Assembly (NCBI GenBank): GCA_947095585.1
Contig: OX352761.1
Coordinates: 64,122,882 to 64,186,881, forward strand
From: Nephrocerus scutellatus
Taxonomy: Eukaryota > Arthropoda > Insecta > Diptera > Pipunculidae
Reading direction: 5' to 3'
Length of the DNA: 64,000 nt
Part shown: piece by piece, positions 41,397 to 51,997 of the stretch
Position numbering within the stretch: the first letter of the stretch is position 1
How the letters are laid out: the number at the start of each line of letters is the position of its first letter
The notes under the pieces: generated by a model
Database searches by the model: none
The model's input: only the letters and a program-made list of their open reading frames with translations
Told to the model about the DNA's origin: nothing
Translations under genes and position numbers: made by a program

Positions 41397-42155
41397 TCAC
41401 TCTCTGCGAATATGATCACGTTCGTTAGCGAGCTGGACTGCTTCTGCTGGGAAGTTGGGCCTAATTGTAGGTATTCTGCCGGATGGAATGAAACTTGCAG
41501 CTGCTCTAATGATGATCCGGCGGAGGATCTTTTCACCTGAAATTGCGTTGGTGGGGGGTGGTAACTGTCCCAATTGTCTGTCGACAAACCTAGTGAAACT
41601 TGGCCAGTCCGCCTTAGCATAATTGACCAACGTGCGTTTTTCCGTTGACACAAAGTTATCGGCTTTATCCACAGTGATGATGATCGGGATATTGTCGGAG
41701 TTTAACGCTATGTCTGTTCTCCATGATGTAAAAGCTAATAAAGTGTCGCTTACTATGCTGATATCTGGGGAGCTGGAACAGGTGGCACAGATCCTGGTGG
41801 GTGAGTTTTTATTGATGGTACCAAAGTTTGAATCATCGATTTGCTCAGCAATATGCGTGCCGCGACGATCATTCTCTAGATTCGAGTGCCAGCAATCATG
41901 GTGAGCGTTGAAATCCCCGACAATCAGGCGGTTACCGTCTGTTAGTAGATGTTCTAGAGAAGGAAGGTAGCCGGATGTGCAGCATGTTGTTGGTGGAATA
42001 TACACATATGTTATTTCGATTAGGGTGTCGTTGGACTTGACTGCAATAGTTTGTGTTTCATGGATGTGGATCAGGTGTAGTGGGTGCAGGTTTTGGCATG
42101 AGTCTGTAGTTGACCGAGTTGTGTACGATGAACGCAAGACCTCCTCCGCCTCCAC
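41397..42155 (-). pseudogene. LINE-3 endonuclease
   Basis: 253 open codons with RLIVGDFNAHHDCWHSN (Asp, Asn), SSSPDISIVSDTLL and LNSDNIPIIITVD. In the last motif the catalytic His of S-D-H is Asn, so the nuclease should be dead even where the frame is open. The N-terminal part with the catalytic Glu continues in another frame towards 42250. Confidence 0.8.
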
Positions 42156-42173
42156 TGTTTCTGTCGTTGCGTA

Positions 42174-42817
42174 TTATGTTATAGTGATTTGATTTGAGTT
42201 GGTGATTTCTGTTACTTTCCCTCGTAAGCCGTTGCAATTCAGATGCATCACAGCGGAAGGTATGTGGTGTTCCTGTGTGGTGTGTTGGTGGATTGCGGGT
42301 GGGGGTGAGACCGTGAATGTTGGTGTAGAGTTAATGAGCAAGTTGACTCTGTCTGTCGGATTATGACTGGTTATGGGGGATGTTGTAGGTGGAGTGTGAA
42401 GTTGTGGGGTTGTCTGTACTGTTTGGTTGTAGCAGCATGGGGCCCAGAAGAAGTCCGAAGCATGTTCTAAGATGACACCAGTTCTCACAGCCATTGCATT
42501 TGACGGAAGAGGCATTGTATGCGGCTTTGGCATACTGAGCAGTGCCAGGTAGTGGTGTTGTTGGTTGTCTGAACTCGTGCTCTGCAGCATTCCGCAATGA
42601 AACTCTGATTTCAGTCTCTGATGTTGGCTAGACCTGAGCATCGTCTGAAATGGCACCAGTGTCCGCAGTTGTTGCACATAACTGAGGAGATGTTTTTATT
42701 TATCCTCGGCTCGATGCCGGCTAGTAGAAGTAGTATGCGGAGCAAGGAAGCCGGCGTTATTTGCTCCACTATGGAAAAAACGTTTGGAGTGAACGAATTG
42801 TAGTTGATTGTTGACAT
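42174..42817 (-). pseudogene. LINE-3 N-terminal PHD-like zinc-finger region
   Basis: Two frames show Cys-His patterns: SVMCNNCGHWCHFRRCSGL (about 42620-42690) and SVKCNGCENWCHLRTCFGL (about 42460-42530). These are C-x-x-C...W-C-H-x-x-x-C halves like those at the start of some Jockey-like ORFs. A Pro/Thr/Ser-rich stretch and HLNCNGLRGKVTEI, the start of the endonuclease, follow. Confidence 0.6.
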
Positions 42818-42898
42818 TCTTTTGCCAGGAGAGTCCTGGGTCGATTCCGGGACGAAGACCCAAATGTCGTGAGAATCGGTGTTACTTCGTCATTCTTT

Positions 42899-42907
42899 GT
42901 TATTTCG
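42899..42907. other. Right target-site duplication of LINE-3
   Basis: gttatttcg, identical to 39390-39398. Confidence 0.8.
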
Positions 42908-43740
42908 GTTGGTTCCGTATTCGGTATTTTTACGGACGGTTGAAAAGTTAAAGAAGTGGTTAAGTCTGTGTTATCATTTGATGGTGCGGGACTATCAGTA
43001 CTAGTTGCACTTGATTTGTTGAGTTCGGAAAAGAACGAGCTAAAACGTCAATATTGAAATAGTTGGTTGTGCTTGGGATTATGATGCGGCTGAGTGCATC
43101 AGCAATTGTATTCGTTTTCCCTGGCTTGTAAATTTTTTTGTATTAATGCTCCTCTAATCGAATTTGCCAACGGATTAGTCTGGAACATGGATCGGTTCTG
43201 GTAAGCCACATTAAAGGTCTATGATCGGTGTAAATAATGAATGGACGATCGAAGTGATAAGTTCGAAAATGTTCCACGCCCCAAACAATTGCCAACAATT
43301 CCTTTTCTATTGTCGCGTAATTCCTTTCAGCTTTGTTGAGGGTACGGCTACAGAAAGCGATTGGAAAATCCCGGTAATTTGACTTTTGCGAGAATACTGC
43401 TCCAATTGCTGTATCACTAGCATCGAAGGTAATAATAAATTCTTAGCTAAGATCAGGATAAATTAAAACAGGTCCTTTTGTTAAAGGTTCTCTTAAAGTA
43501 TGGAAAGATTCTTCACAAAATGCATCCCAGAGAAACTTGACATCCTTTTTCAATAAAACAGTCAGAGGCTTGGCTTATCTTGAGAAATCTTAAATGAATC
43601 GCCTGTAATAACCAACTGGGGACAAAAAAGATTTGATTTCCTCAGTATTAGGTGGAACCGGATAATTTTGGATGCAATCAGTTTTACCCGGATCTGGTTG
43701 AATACCTTCAGTGGTAACAATATATCACAAGTAAACAATC
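42908..43740 (-). pseudogene. Gypsy D RT end and RNase H
   Basis: Readable in order on the minus strand: YPVPPNTEEIKSFLS, KPLTVLLKKDVKFLWDA, EFIITFDASDTAIGAVFSQK, RTLNKAERNYATIEKELLAI and FIIYTDHRPLMWLTRTDP, ending with the tether region. Only a few stops. The RT palm is missing: the protease region joins the RT C-terminus near 43740-43790. Confidence 0.85.
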
Positions 43741-43789
43741 TCTATTGAAAGATTTTTTTTTCATTATCAGATTTTTTTGTTATCAGTGC

Positions 43790-44890
43790 CAGTATTTATT
43801 AGAAAAGTTAAAGTACCAAGTGATGAAACATCTAAGTCCATTTGGGTAAAAAGTTTATAAGGGGTATCATTTATTAGGGATACTGTGCTCCGAGTTTTCT
43901 CGAGACCGTTGGAGTTTCCTTGTTTAATGGGTGCATACTTGGAAAGATTATTGTTGTTGTTGCATTTTTCCCATCGTCTGCCCTTTTTTTTAGAAAAACA
44001 ATCACGAATATGAAGGCCAAGTTTCTTACAATAAGCACAAACACAATTGTAATTATTAACTTACTTATGGTTTGGTGTTTGTGAAGGAATTTTAATATAC
44101 GAATTCGAACTATTTGATACCCTCTGGTAACAGGCATTTGCCGAATGATTAGTCTTACCAGATATTTGACAACTAACTGTAAGTTTTGAGAATACATCAC
44201 TAAAAAATATTGAGTTTTCCTCCTTGAACTTGTTAGCATCAATTTCTCTTCACATGCCTTATGTATTGCATCGTTTAAGATGGTGAATTGACAAGCCTTA
44301 ACAATTATTTTTATTGGGTCAAGCAATCCTTCCTTGAAGGCTTTTAAAACAGTTTTTGCATTAAAACTAGTGATGTATTATTGAGTCTTTTCTCCGTTGT
44401 CGAAAATTGAAGACTCATCTAATTGGGAGAGTAATTTCTAGGTGCGACTGCAAAATAACTAACACGTTCTCGTATTTTGCTCTATAGTAATTAATTCAAC
44501 TTGTAGGGTTTCAGGGGATTTTAACATACCGAATTGCTTTATGAATTCTTTTTTTTAGAGTATCCCAAGTTTTTATTTGTCAATTTTGATTGCGTCTTAA
44601 GCCTTACCAGACACCCTAGCTTTGAGAAGTTCGAGAAATTTTAATTTGTTGTTCAGTCTCAAATTTTAAAGGGTTGTGAATGATGTCAAAACAAGCCAAA
44701 AACCGATGGGGTTGTGAGAAATAGACCTTAAATTCGGGTATAATTCTCAACGCAATTTCGTAACTTAAAAAACTCATTTTGTTCACTTTTATTTGATATT
44801 TCCGTCTCGTTTCAATTTTTGCTAAGGCTTTTTTCTTATAGCTTAACCCCGAAAATAGTCGCATCTGTATGAAAATTGACAACCATACCT
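43790..44890 (-). pseudogene. Gypsy D gag and protease remnant
   Basis: Gag sequence (SYEIALRIIPEF at 44750, LGIL-KKEFIKQFGMLKSPET near 44530) precedes a zinc knuckle CAYCKKLGLHIRDC near 44030. The protease site follows as TLTFLINTGTD, in which the catalytic Asp of D-T-G is Asn. Frames change repeatedly. No LTR was recognised upstream. Confidence 0.65.
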
Positions 44891-44984
44891 GAACTTCCCC
44901 AACAACAAATGCGTGTGGTTATGCATAGTTTACCTTCTCTTTTGTTATTATGTATTTATTCGTAAAATATTAAGAATTGCAAAA

Positions 44985-45487
44985 AAATACTTCTCCACTA
45001 TGTTGGTTTGGAATCAGTGTCGTGAGTACAATTGCCATATCTTGTCTGGTGCGCCTAAAACTACCTTGCATGAGCTAGATCGAATACAAAACCGTGCGAT
45101 AAAACTTATCGGTGACGAAAACATTGCGCAATCAATAATCAATAGATTCGCTTGAACACCGTAGGAACGTTTCCTGCTTGTCATCATTTTATCGCTTTTT
45201 CTACCAGCGGTGCTCCAGAGAAATAGCTAGTTGCATGCCACCTCTCCTTGAATTCAACCGCAATGCTCGAGGGGCTCTAAATGGTCATCAGTTTACCCTT
45301 AAGCCCATCTTCGGACGTACAGTAATATTCAGGCTTCTTCTTCAGCCGAACAACACGTATGTGGAATGCTTTGCCAAGCTATGTCTATTCACATCACTAT
45401 GATCCACAGGCATTCAAGACACTAGCTCATAGACATCTCCTCTTTTCTCCTCCTTTTCCTTAACGCCTACGCTGTGCCAAGCATATA
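44985..45487 (+). pseudogene. J1 LINE C-terminal fragment, plus orientation
   Basis: Encodes APKTTLHELDRIQNRAIKLI, RNVSCLSSFYRFFYQRCSRE and, after a one-base shift, RTTRMWNALPSYVYSHHYD plus a 3' UTR (acgctgtgccaagcatatat). It is the left arm of an inverted repeat with 48921-49393. Confidence 0.8.
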
Positions 45488-45774
45488 TAGGGCGAATAAA
45501 AGCCTTGTAGATAGTAGCCAGATCAGAGGGAGTGAAATATTTCTTGCACCGGGCTAGAAAACCTAAACATTTCGCAGCATTTCTGGCGACGGTAAATATG
45601 TGGTCGTTCCAACGAAGATTGTCGTTAAAGCACATGCCGAGAATTGTGAGTTTTTCAGTTTCCTCGATGCAAGTGCCATTCATGGATAATGGCATGGGAT
45701 TTAGGATTCGCTTAGACTACAGGAGACAACATTGGTTTTTGGAAGCGTTAAATTCTACTCGTTTGTTCTCTCCT
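45480..45774 (-). pseudogene. J1 LINE fragment, minus orientation
   Basis: Minus strand: MNGTCIEETEKLTILGMCFN, NLRWNDHIFTVARNAAKCLG and FTPSDLATIYKAFIRP. Its 3' side joins the 3' end of the plus-oriented J1 fragment, so two pieces of the same family abut tail to tail. Positions 45466-45621 recur in direct orientation at 49394-49547. Confidence 0.8.
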
Positions 45775-46205
45775 CGGGCCTTGGGGTCGGCTCCCATACA
45801 AATTTTTTTACAAAATTTGCCCGATTTTGTTCAAATTTTATACGCATGCCCGAGGTCGGCGTGCACCCATAAAATTTATAAAAAAAAATACCCACTTTTT
45901 TTTAAATTTTATACGTATGTGTATCTCCGATGGAAAAGTGATCGGGCCTCGTGGTCGGGCGGCACCCATACAAATGTTTTTGTTTAAAAAAAGTTCCCGA
46001 TTTCCTTCAAATTTTAAACACATGTGTATCGCAGATGGAAAACACTTTTTGTAGAAATTTGGGAGTGATCGGGTCCTGGGGTCGGGGGGCACCCATACAA
46101 ATTTTATAAAAAAAGTACGCGATTTTCTTAAAATTTTAAACGCATGTGTATCTCCGGTTAGATAATTTACAAGAAAATTTTTAATTTTTATGGGCTGTTT
46201 TTTTA
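45775..46205 (+). repeat. R1 minisatellite element
   Basis: Four units starting with GC-rich segments near 45775, 45848, 45939 and 46068 (cggggtcggggggcacccat type), ending in T2 (ttttaatttttatgggctgt). The T1 end is absent. Confidence 0.75.
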
Positions 46206-46479
46206 CTTATAAAATACGAAGTGGAATTACGTGTTAATAAATGGTTATGGTGCTGCCGCTTTTCGTCGGATCCTTCGGCCCCGCCAATAGGGCACAGTGA
46301 AGCAGTTAATGGAGTTTTTCGGCTGAAACTATTTTTAAGGCAACTGCCATTGGCATTTGACGACAACAATGTCGACGACAACGCAAACAAAGAAAATCGG
46401 TAATCGAAGAGTTGGGATATTATTGCTGCTGCTATGAAAATAGCTCACCACGTTTTGGAATCCTTCCGATACCGCCGCT

Positions 46480-46772
46480 GCCAGCAAATTTGTTGTGGGC
46501 GCCTGAGGCTACTGAGCAGGAGGTTCGTCGTTCGAATCCCAGTAACATCAAGAGTATTTTTCACAAAGTCCCACCTCTCGCGAATGGGTAACAAACGTTC
46601 CAAAAGTAATAACTTGTCACGGAAAGCTTCTCAATTCGCCGTTCGGAGCCGGCCTTAAATTGTAGGTGCCTTCCATTTTTGTCCAAAAATATAAATGCGC
46701 AACACAAATGGCCGCGAGAAGCTAGGCCTTAGACCGCAATGGTCTGTCGCGCCGAATATTATTATTATTTTG
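46480..46772 (+). mobile_element. tRNA-headed SINE
   Basis: A B-box-like gttcgaatccc (46533) is followed by a body with ttcggagccggcctt, aaattgtaggtgccttccat and gaccgcaatggtctgtcgcg, and an (att)n tail. A second copy lies inverted at 48640-48755. I associate this body with SINEs of higher flies, but that is from memory. Confidence 0.5.
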
Positions 46773-46904
46773 TGTTTAAAGTTTGTTTTTCAATAGTTAA
46801 ATTTTCATTTCGTTTCCTATTTTTTTGTATAGTTATTAATTTTATGTTTCTTCTTCTTCTTCTTCTTTTTATGTCTCAATGTTCTTTCTTCTTCGTTCTG
46901 TCTT

Positions 46905-47818
46905 TTTTCTTAAAATAAAGTGACTTCCGCCCTTGATCAAAATTCAGTTCCAGTGGTACTCCGAATCGACATATCCAGTTGTCCCCAAATGCCTATGCTC
47001 ATTTACTGAAGGAGTCAATACACACGAGTATATAATGATTACTATTCCGTGTTTCTGGAAATGGGTCACCTATGTCCATTGCTATCCGCTCAAATGTAAC
47101 ACCAACATTGTACTGATGTATTTTTCCTCTGGTTCTTGGTTGAGATCCTTTGCTTCCGGCACATCTGTCACACGTTCGGCACTAGTCTTCCACATATCTG
47201 CGGCAATTGACGCAGTAGAAGCGGCTTCTAACTTTATCTAGTGTTTATGCCCAAATCTGTTTCTGATGTACCATTATTTATTTCGTTAAGGACTTCTTTG
47301 ACTCGGTTCGTTGGTAACACAATTTGTGATGTGGTGCTTCGACCGTCGAAGATTCCCATTGCCTTACCAGTGGTCCATCTTTCAATTTCAACCATTGAGC
47401 CCAGTAACTTTTTACTGTACGACTTGCTGTTGAAATCTCGTGCCACTGCGGTCTTTCTCCTTGATCTATCCATTCATATATTGGAGCAATTGAATCATCA
47501 CGTATTTGTTCTTCTCTTAATTGCTCTTTTGTCCAACGATCTCCACCCTGTAGTCTAATTTTAGCAACTACTACAGAGTACTTCCTGTTTTCTTGCCTTG
47601 TACTGTGTTTGCATTGGAGTGCACAAGGTCTTCTGGATAAGCAATCAGCATTGCTACGCAGCATGCCTTTTCGATGATCTGTCCTAAAAGAGTAATGCTG
47701 GAGTCGTTCGATCCATCTGGCCACTTGACCCTCTGGTTTCTTGCAGTCGCGCATGAAATGTCCAGGCTTCTGACATCTGAAACATTTTGGACGGGGAATA
47801 GAGCTGGGATTCCTGTCG
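46905..47818 (-). pseudogene. Gypsy E, chimeric gag to RNase H ORF and integrase start
   Basis: A single minus frame runs from a gag zinc knuckle (CFRCQKPGHFMRDC near 47770) straight into PEGQVARWIERLQHYSF, the end of RNase H, then SNADCLSRRPC, the linker and the integrase HHCC region. Protease, RT and most of RNase H are gone, so an internal deletion made an in-frame fusion. The integrase continues in other frames with FERIAMDIGDPFPETR (first Asp) and then FGVPLELNFDQGRKS (second Asp), with another deletion between. Confidence 0.8.
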
Positions 47819-48905
47819 TTTTGAAAAGTAAAAATAAAATAAAAAATCGAAGGGATGTGATTAACAATAAATGTCACATTCCTCACGTTTGTAGCCGAGA
47901 AAATCTCAGAATTCTGTCTGATTCATTGAAAAAGCAATATGAAAAAACGAACACGAAAGTAAAATAACGCGAGTTAAAATACTTTTATCAATGTATCATG
48001 GCCAGGGAAAACTACAAAAAACCTTGACAAAGAAAATATTACAAATTTAACAACAAATATTATAAATAATACAAACAATATTTTTTTTAATGGTACGGTA
48101 CGGTCATCCTCCAGGAAGTTGTTGACGGCTATTTTGAAGGCCTGTAGATGAAAAGATTCGGGAACCACTGAGTCGACCAATTTATTCCACATCGAAGTCA
48201 CTCTCGGATAAAAGGAGGAGGAGGAAACGAGTATTTACGTTGCTGACAAAAGGACCTGGAACTAGAGAACGGGTTTCTAAAGAACATCTACTGTAGTAAA
48301 ATTTGTACAACACACTTAAAGCTCCTACATTTCGTCTATGCTACAAAGAATCAAGAGATGAAGTTACAAGTTAGAACGTTTATCAACCGGATAACTCTAT
48401 TCTGATCTCCACCAAAACAAAGCAAATACGTTCTTGGAGATCCACCCCACACATATGAATTAAATTCTAAAATTGGTCTTACATAAGTCTTATATAATCA
48501 TAATATGTACTTCAGAGGGGGTGAAGCAGAGGTTACAACTTCTTATGAGCCCGCTCTTTTTGAAATTCCATAAATATGTTCCTTCACGGAAAGTTCACTT
48601 GAAACTTTCAAACCTAACATTTTAAGTGAATCTGATATCGCAATAATAAAAATATTCGGCGCGACAGACCATTGCGGTCCAAGGCGTAGCTTCTCGTAAC
48701 CTTTTGTGTTGAGCATGTATATTTTTGCACACAAAATGGAGGGGGACCTACAATTTCCACCCTATGAGATCTGCCCCAATCAAGAATGACTTGAATGTTC
48801 AACATAATAGCCGAATTCATAAATTCACGCAAACAATCAAGCGAGAATTGCTTTCTTTTGGACTGAAAATGGAGGCTGATGGCGATTTTTTTATAATTTG
48901 CGCAC
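47819..48905 (-). pseudogene. LINE J2, copy 1
   Basis: 3' UTR and C-terminal ORF2 (TSMWNKLVDSVVPESFHLQA) followed by RT C-terminal sequence parallel to 52400-53200. It lies at the gag knuckle of gypsy E. An 88-bp stretch of the family sequence is replaced by a SINE at 48640-48755. Frames are broken throughout. Confidence 0.75.
48640..48755 (-). mobile_element. SINE fragment, inverted relative to 46480-46772
   Basis: The reverse complement matches the 3' half of the SINE at 46.7 kb (aattgtagg, cctccattttgt, accgcaatggtctgtcgcgc, gaatattttt). It sits within LINE J2. Confidence 0.55.
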
Positions 48906-48920
48906 ACTTATAATGCTCGG

Positions 48921-49393
48921 CTATATGCTTGGCACAGCGTAGGCTTTAAGGAAAAGGAGGAGAAAAGAGGAGATGTCTATGAGCTAGTGTCTTGAATGCC
49001 TGTGGATCATAGTGATGTGAATAGACATAGCTTGGCAAAGCATTCCACATACGTGTTGTACGGCTGAAGAAGAAGCCTGAATATTACTGTACGTCCGAAG
49101 ATGGGCTTAAGGGTAAACTGATGACCATTTAGAGCCCCTCGAGCATTGCGGTTGAATTCAAGGAGAGGTGGCATGCAACTAGCTATTTCTCTGGAGCACC
49201 GCTGGTAGAAAAAGCGATAAAATGATGACAAGCAGGAAACGTTCCTACGGTGTTCAAGCGAATCTATTGATTATTGATTACGCAATGTTTTCGTCACCGA
49301 TAAGTTTTATCGCGCGGTTTTGTATTCGATCTAGCTCATGCAAGGTAGTTTTAGGCGCACCAGACCAGACAAGATATGGCAATTGTACTCACG
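48921..49393 (-). pseudogene. J1 LINE fragment, right arm of inverted repeat
   Basis: Minus-strand counterpart of 45021-45487 (SSFYRFFYQRCSREIASCMP). The arms are nearly identical over about 470 bp and face each other across 3.4 kb. Confidence 0.85.
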
Positions 49394-49547
49394 ACTACGC
49401 TGTGCCAAGCATATATAGGGCGAATAAAAGCCTTGTAGATAGTAGCCAGATCAGAGGCAGAGAAATATTTCTTGCACCGGGCTAAAAAAACCTAAACATT
49501 TCGCAGCATTTCTGGCGACGGTAAATATGTGGTCGTTCCAACGAAGA
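49394..49547 (-). pseudogene. J1 LINE fragment, direct copy of 45466-45621
   Basis: ctacgctgtgccaagcatat and the following 140 bases repeat 45466-45621 in the same orientation. It abuts the right arm, so the junction arrangement differs from the left side. Confidence 0.8.
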
Positions 49548-50275
49548 AATGAAGCCAGAAAATTTGCCCAGATATACGTGCTGGACCCTAATGATGCAGT
49601 CTACCAACAAATGAACCGTCCAGAGAACAAGCAGTGCTCAGAAATAATCATGAGAAATTTAGCTGATATCAATTAACAACCACCAGCTTGCAAAATTAAT
49701 AAATAAAGTAGTAGCATTAGCACTAATTTATGATAGAGACAATGACCAAAGGCGGTACAATGCTCTAACGGTTAACGAAGGGGCCATAGTGTTTCAAAGC
49801 AAAGATGGAGAACCACCGTTTCATCGGGATATTGTCATGTATTTACGTGCTGAATAGCCTGACCAACAAAAGTTTAAACGGATTGGCATTTGCTACCCAT
49901 TTGCTACATTTAGATACCATAACGTACCCGATTTTATAACCGACGGGTCAGGAAGACACAAAAATTTGTCGCTTTAAAAAGAACGAGGCACAATAAAAAG
50001 AACATTTTGTTTTCGTTTGTCAGTTAGAGAAGAGTTTTCCCAGTTGTTAAACGCAGGACGTTTAACCCAGTAGACGCTTATGTTCGTACAGAGTCAAACG
50101 ATCTTCAATGGATTCGACACAATCAACCGGCATTGAGAGCAGATATTTATAAAGATTTAATAAATCGTGACACAGGCTCTGAAAACAAGCAGGTTGGAAA
50201 ATCTATAATATTGCCATCTAGCTTCTAGGGTAGTCCCCGCAATATGCAACAGATTTACCTGGATCGAATTGAACG
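49548..50275 (+). pseudogene. Helitron Rep/helicase N-terminal relic
   Basis: The plus strand reads EARKFAQIYVLDPNDAVYQQ and MNRPENKQCSEIIMRNL, then RRYNAPTVNE and KDGEPPFHRDIVMYLRAE, and later NPVDAYVRTESNDLQWIRHN, then QPALRADIYKDLINRD and VGKSIILPSSF-stop-GSPRNMQ. These follow the order of the Helitron-like N-terminal domain: DPxEA, the nucleotide-rich loop, then NQxxLRAxxY and LPSSFxGSPR. Several stops and frameshifts. The catalytic HUH/Tyr region and helicase are missing. It joins BEL-2 near 50276. Confidence 0.7.
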
Positions 50276-50279
50276 GTTG

Positions 50280-51997
50280 TGCGTACGGTAAAAAGGCAAT
50301 TTTGCACCATGGCAGAATTAAGACTACGGGCAAGTGCTACGACAGCCATCACCAAGTTGATGGCTAAGCTTGAGGCGGGCAAATTGGTGCAGTTGGAAAT
50401 TAATATGAAGCGCGTAACCTTGAAAAATTTGGAAGGACACTATTCGCGATTCATGGACGCACATTTGGCGTTAGTAGGCAAGGCGGTAGACTCTGAGTTA
50501 GATGCGCATACGACTCTTTTCGAGGAAGTAGAAGACAAATATTCGAATGTGAAGGCAATGCACTGTAATCTGGCGCACAGTAAAACCACACCAACCGACA
50601 AGATTTTGGAAGAGGCTCTGACACGTTTCTGGCAATTAGAAGAATCAGCTTTATCGGAAGGCCACATCCAGTCGATAAATGAATGCGAACAACATTATGT
50701 AGAAACGTGCAACGACATGAGGACGGCAAGTATGTGGTCAGCATACCATTTTTAACCGGATGAACCGAGACTCGGCGGTTCACGTCGAATAGCAACCCAG
50801 CAATTTTATCAAAATGAGAGGCGAATGTATTCTGATTCTGTGTTCAATGCATCGGCGAGATCAGGCAACGGTGTCTCGCTCAGCGACACGCAACATAGCG
50901 GGACAACAATACAAGATAAATTGGCGAACATTATTCTACGGTTCAGAATGTATCGCGTAGCAATGGTGGCGGACGTCGAGAAGATGTTTCGTCAAGTGAT
51001 GGTGAATCAAAAAGATCAAAGGTGGCAACTTATTCTATGGCGAGAGAACCCAACCGATCAGCTAAAAATTTATCGGCTCACTACGGTGACATATGGCACA
51101 CGCTTAGGGCCATTCCTGGCAGTACCTACTTTACATCAATGTGCTCGAGACAGACACGATCATCAAGCATGAGGCAGAGGCAACTGAGGCAAGGCGTAGC
51201 ATCGAGGATGGTTTCTACGTACACGACTATCTTTCAAGTGCTCGAACTCAGGAGATGGCGATTTATCAAGCTAAGAATGTTGTCAGTATTTTACAGCAAG
51301 GCCACATGCATCTACGGAAATGGCAATCGAATATCAGCGCAGTTACCAATTCACTAGGCAAGGCGACTCGGGTAAGTTTCCATTATCAGTAAATTCAGTG
51401 GAAATTTCCGTTTTAGGCTTGCAATGGGATAGTGTGTCCGATACACTGTCATATGAAATTACTTTGAACGAAGCAGTGACACGCACAAAACGACATAGCA
51501 GACATAGCAACATAGCGAAGCTATATGACCCGACAGGACTATTGGCACCAGTCGTCGTTATGCAGAAACTATGGTTGACTGGCATTGGTTGGGACGAAAA
51601 AATTTCTGGTAAGCTACTCAGCGAGTTGATCCTATACCGACAAGGCTTATTCCAAATAGAAAATCTGGAAATTCCACGACATATTGGAATGCACCCAGGG
51701 CAGCAGACTACGTTGCACGGGTTCTGCGATGCATCAGTTCATTCGTATGCAGCAGTCATTTACGCGCAAACCATCAATGGTGAAGGCGAGGCAACTGTTA
51801 GATCGATCACGTCGAAGACACGAGTGGCTCCGGTCAAGGTAGTGTCAATTCCGAGGCTAGAGCTTAGCGGAGCTCAACTATTGGTAAAAACAATGAAGAC
51901 GATACAGAAGGCAATGAAAATTTCGGCAATTGAGTGTTTCCTTTGAACGGACTCGGAAATTGTATTGGCATGGCTTTCCGGTCTGCTTCAAACCGTA
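50280..51997 (+). pseudogene. BEL/Pao element BEL-2, gag-pol fragment
   Basis: Gag starts at ATG 50309 (MAELRLRASATTAITKLMAK). Near 50586 it passes in frame into the pol linker (TDKILEEALTRFWQLEESAL), so the rest of gag and the protease are deleted. RT follows in pieces: RMYRVAMVADVEKMFRQVMV, IYRLTTVTYGTRLGPFLA, and GFYVHDYLSSA where YVDD should be, so the second catalytic Asp is lost. Then NIAKLYDPTGLLAPVVVMQK and RNase H (HGFCDASVHSYAAVIYA, SRTRVAPVK-like, PRLELSGAQLL). It is cut at 51998 by a poly(T). Confidence 0.85.

Larger units (their letters stand above)
39399..42898 (-). mobile_element. LINE-3, non-LTR retrotransposon inserted in gypsy D
   Basis: 3.5 kb flanked by the 9-bp duplication gttatttcg. 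The 3' end on the minus strand is a (caa)n tail (39399-39425). It encodes PHD-like zinc fingers, endonuclease, RT and a C-terminal zinc region in several frames. The gypsy reading (TEITK...ITQVITEF) is continuous if the LINE and one duplication copy are removed. Confidence 0.9.

Noticed and set aside
42820..42898. Hairpin-like gggtcttcgtcccggaatcg segment as an RNA gene
   Set aside because: It lies at the 5' end of LINE-3 and is better explained as its 5' UTR or internal promoter.
46434..46658. Plus-strand open frame near the SINE
   Set aside because: It runs into the SINE head and body. No protein resemblance.
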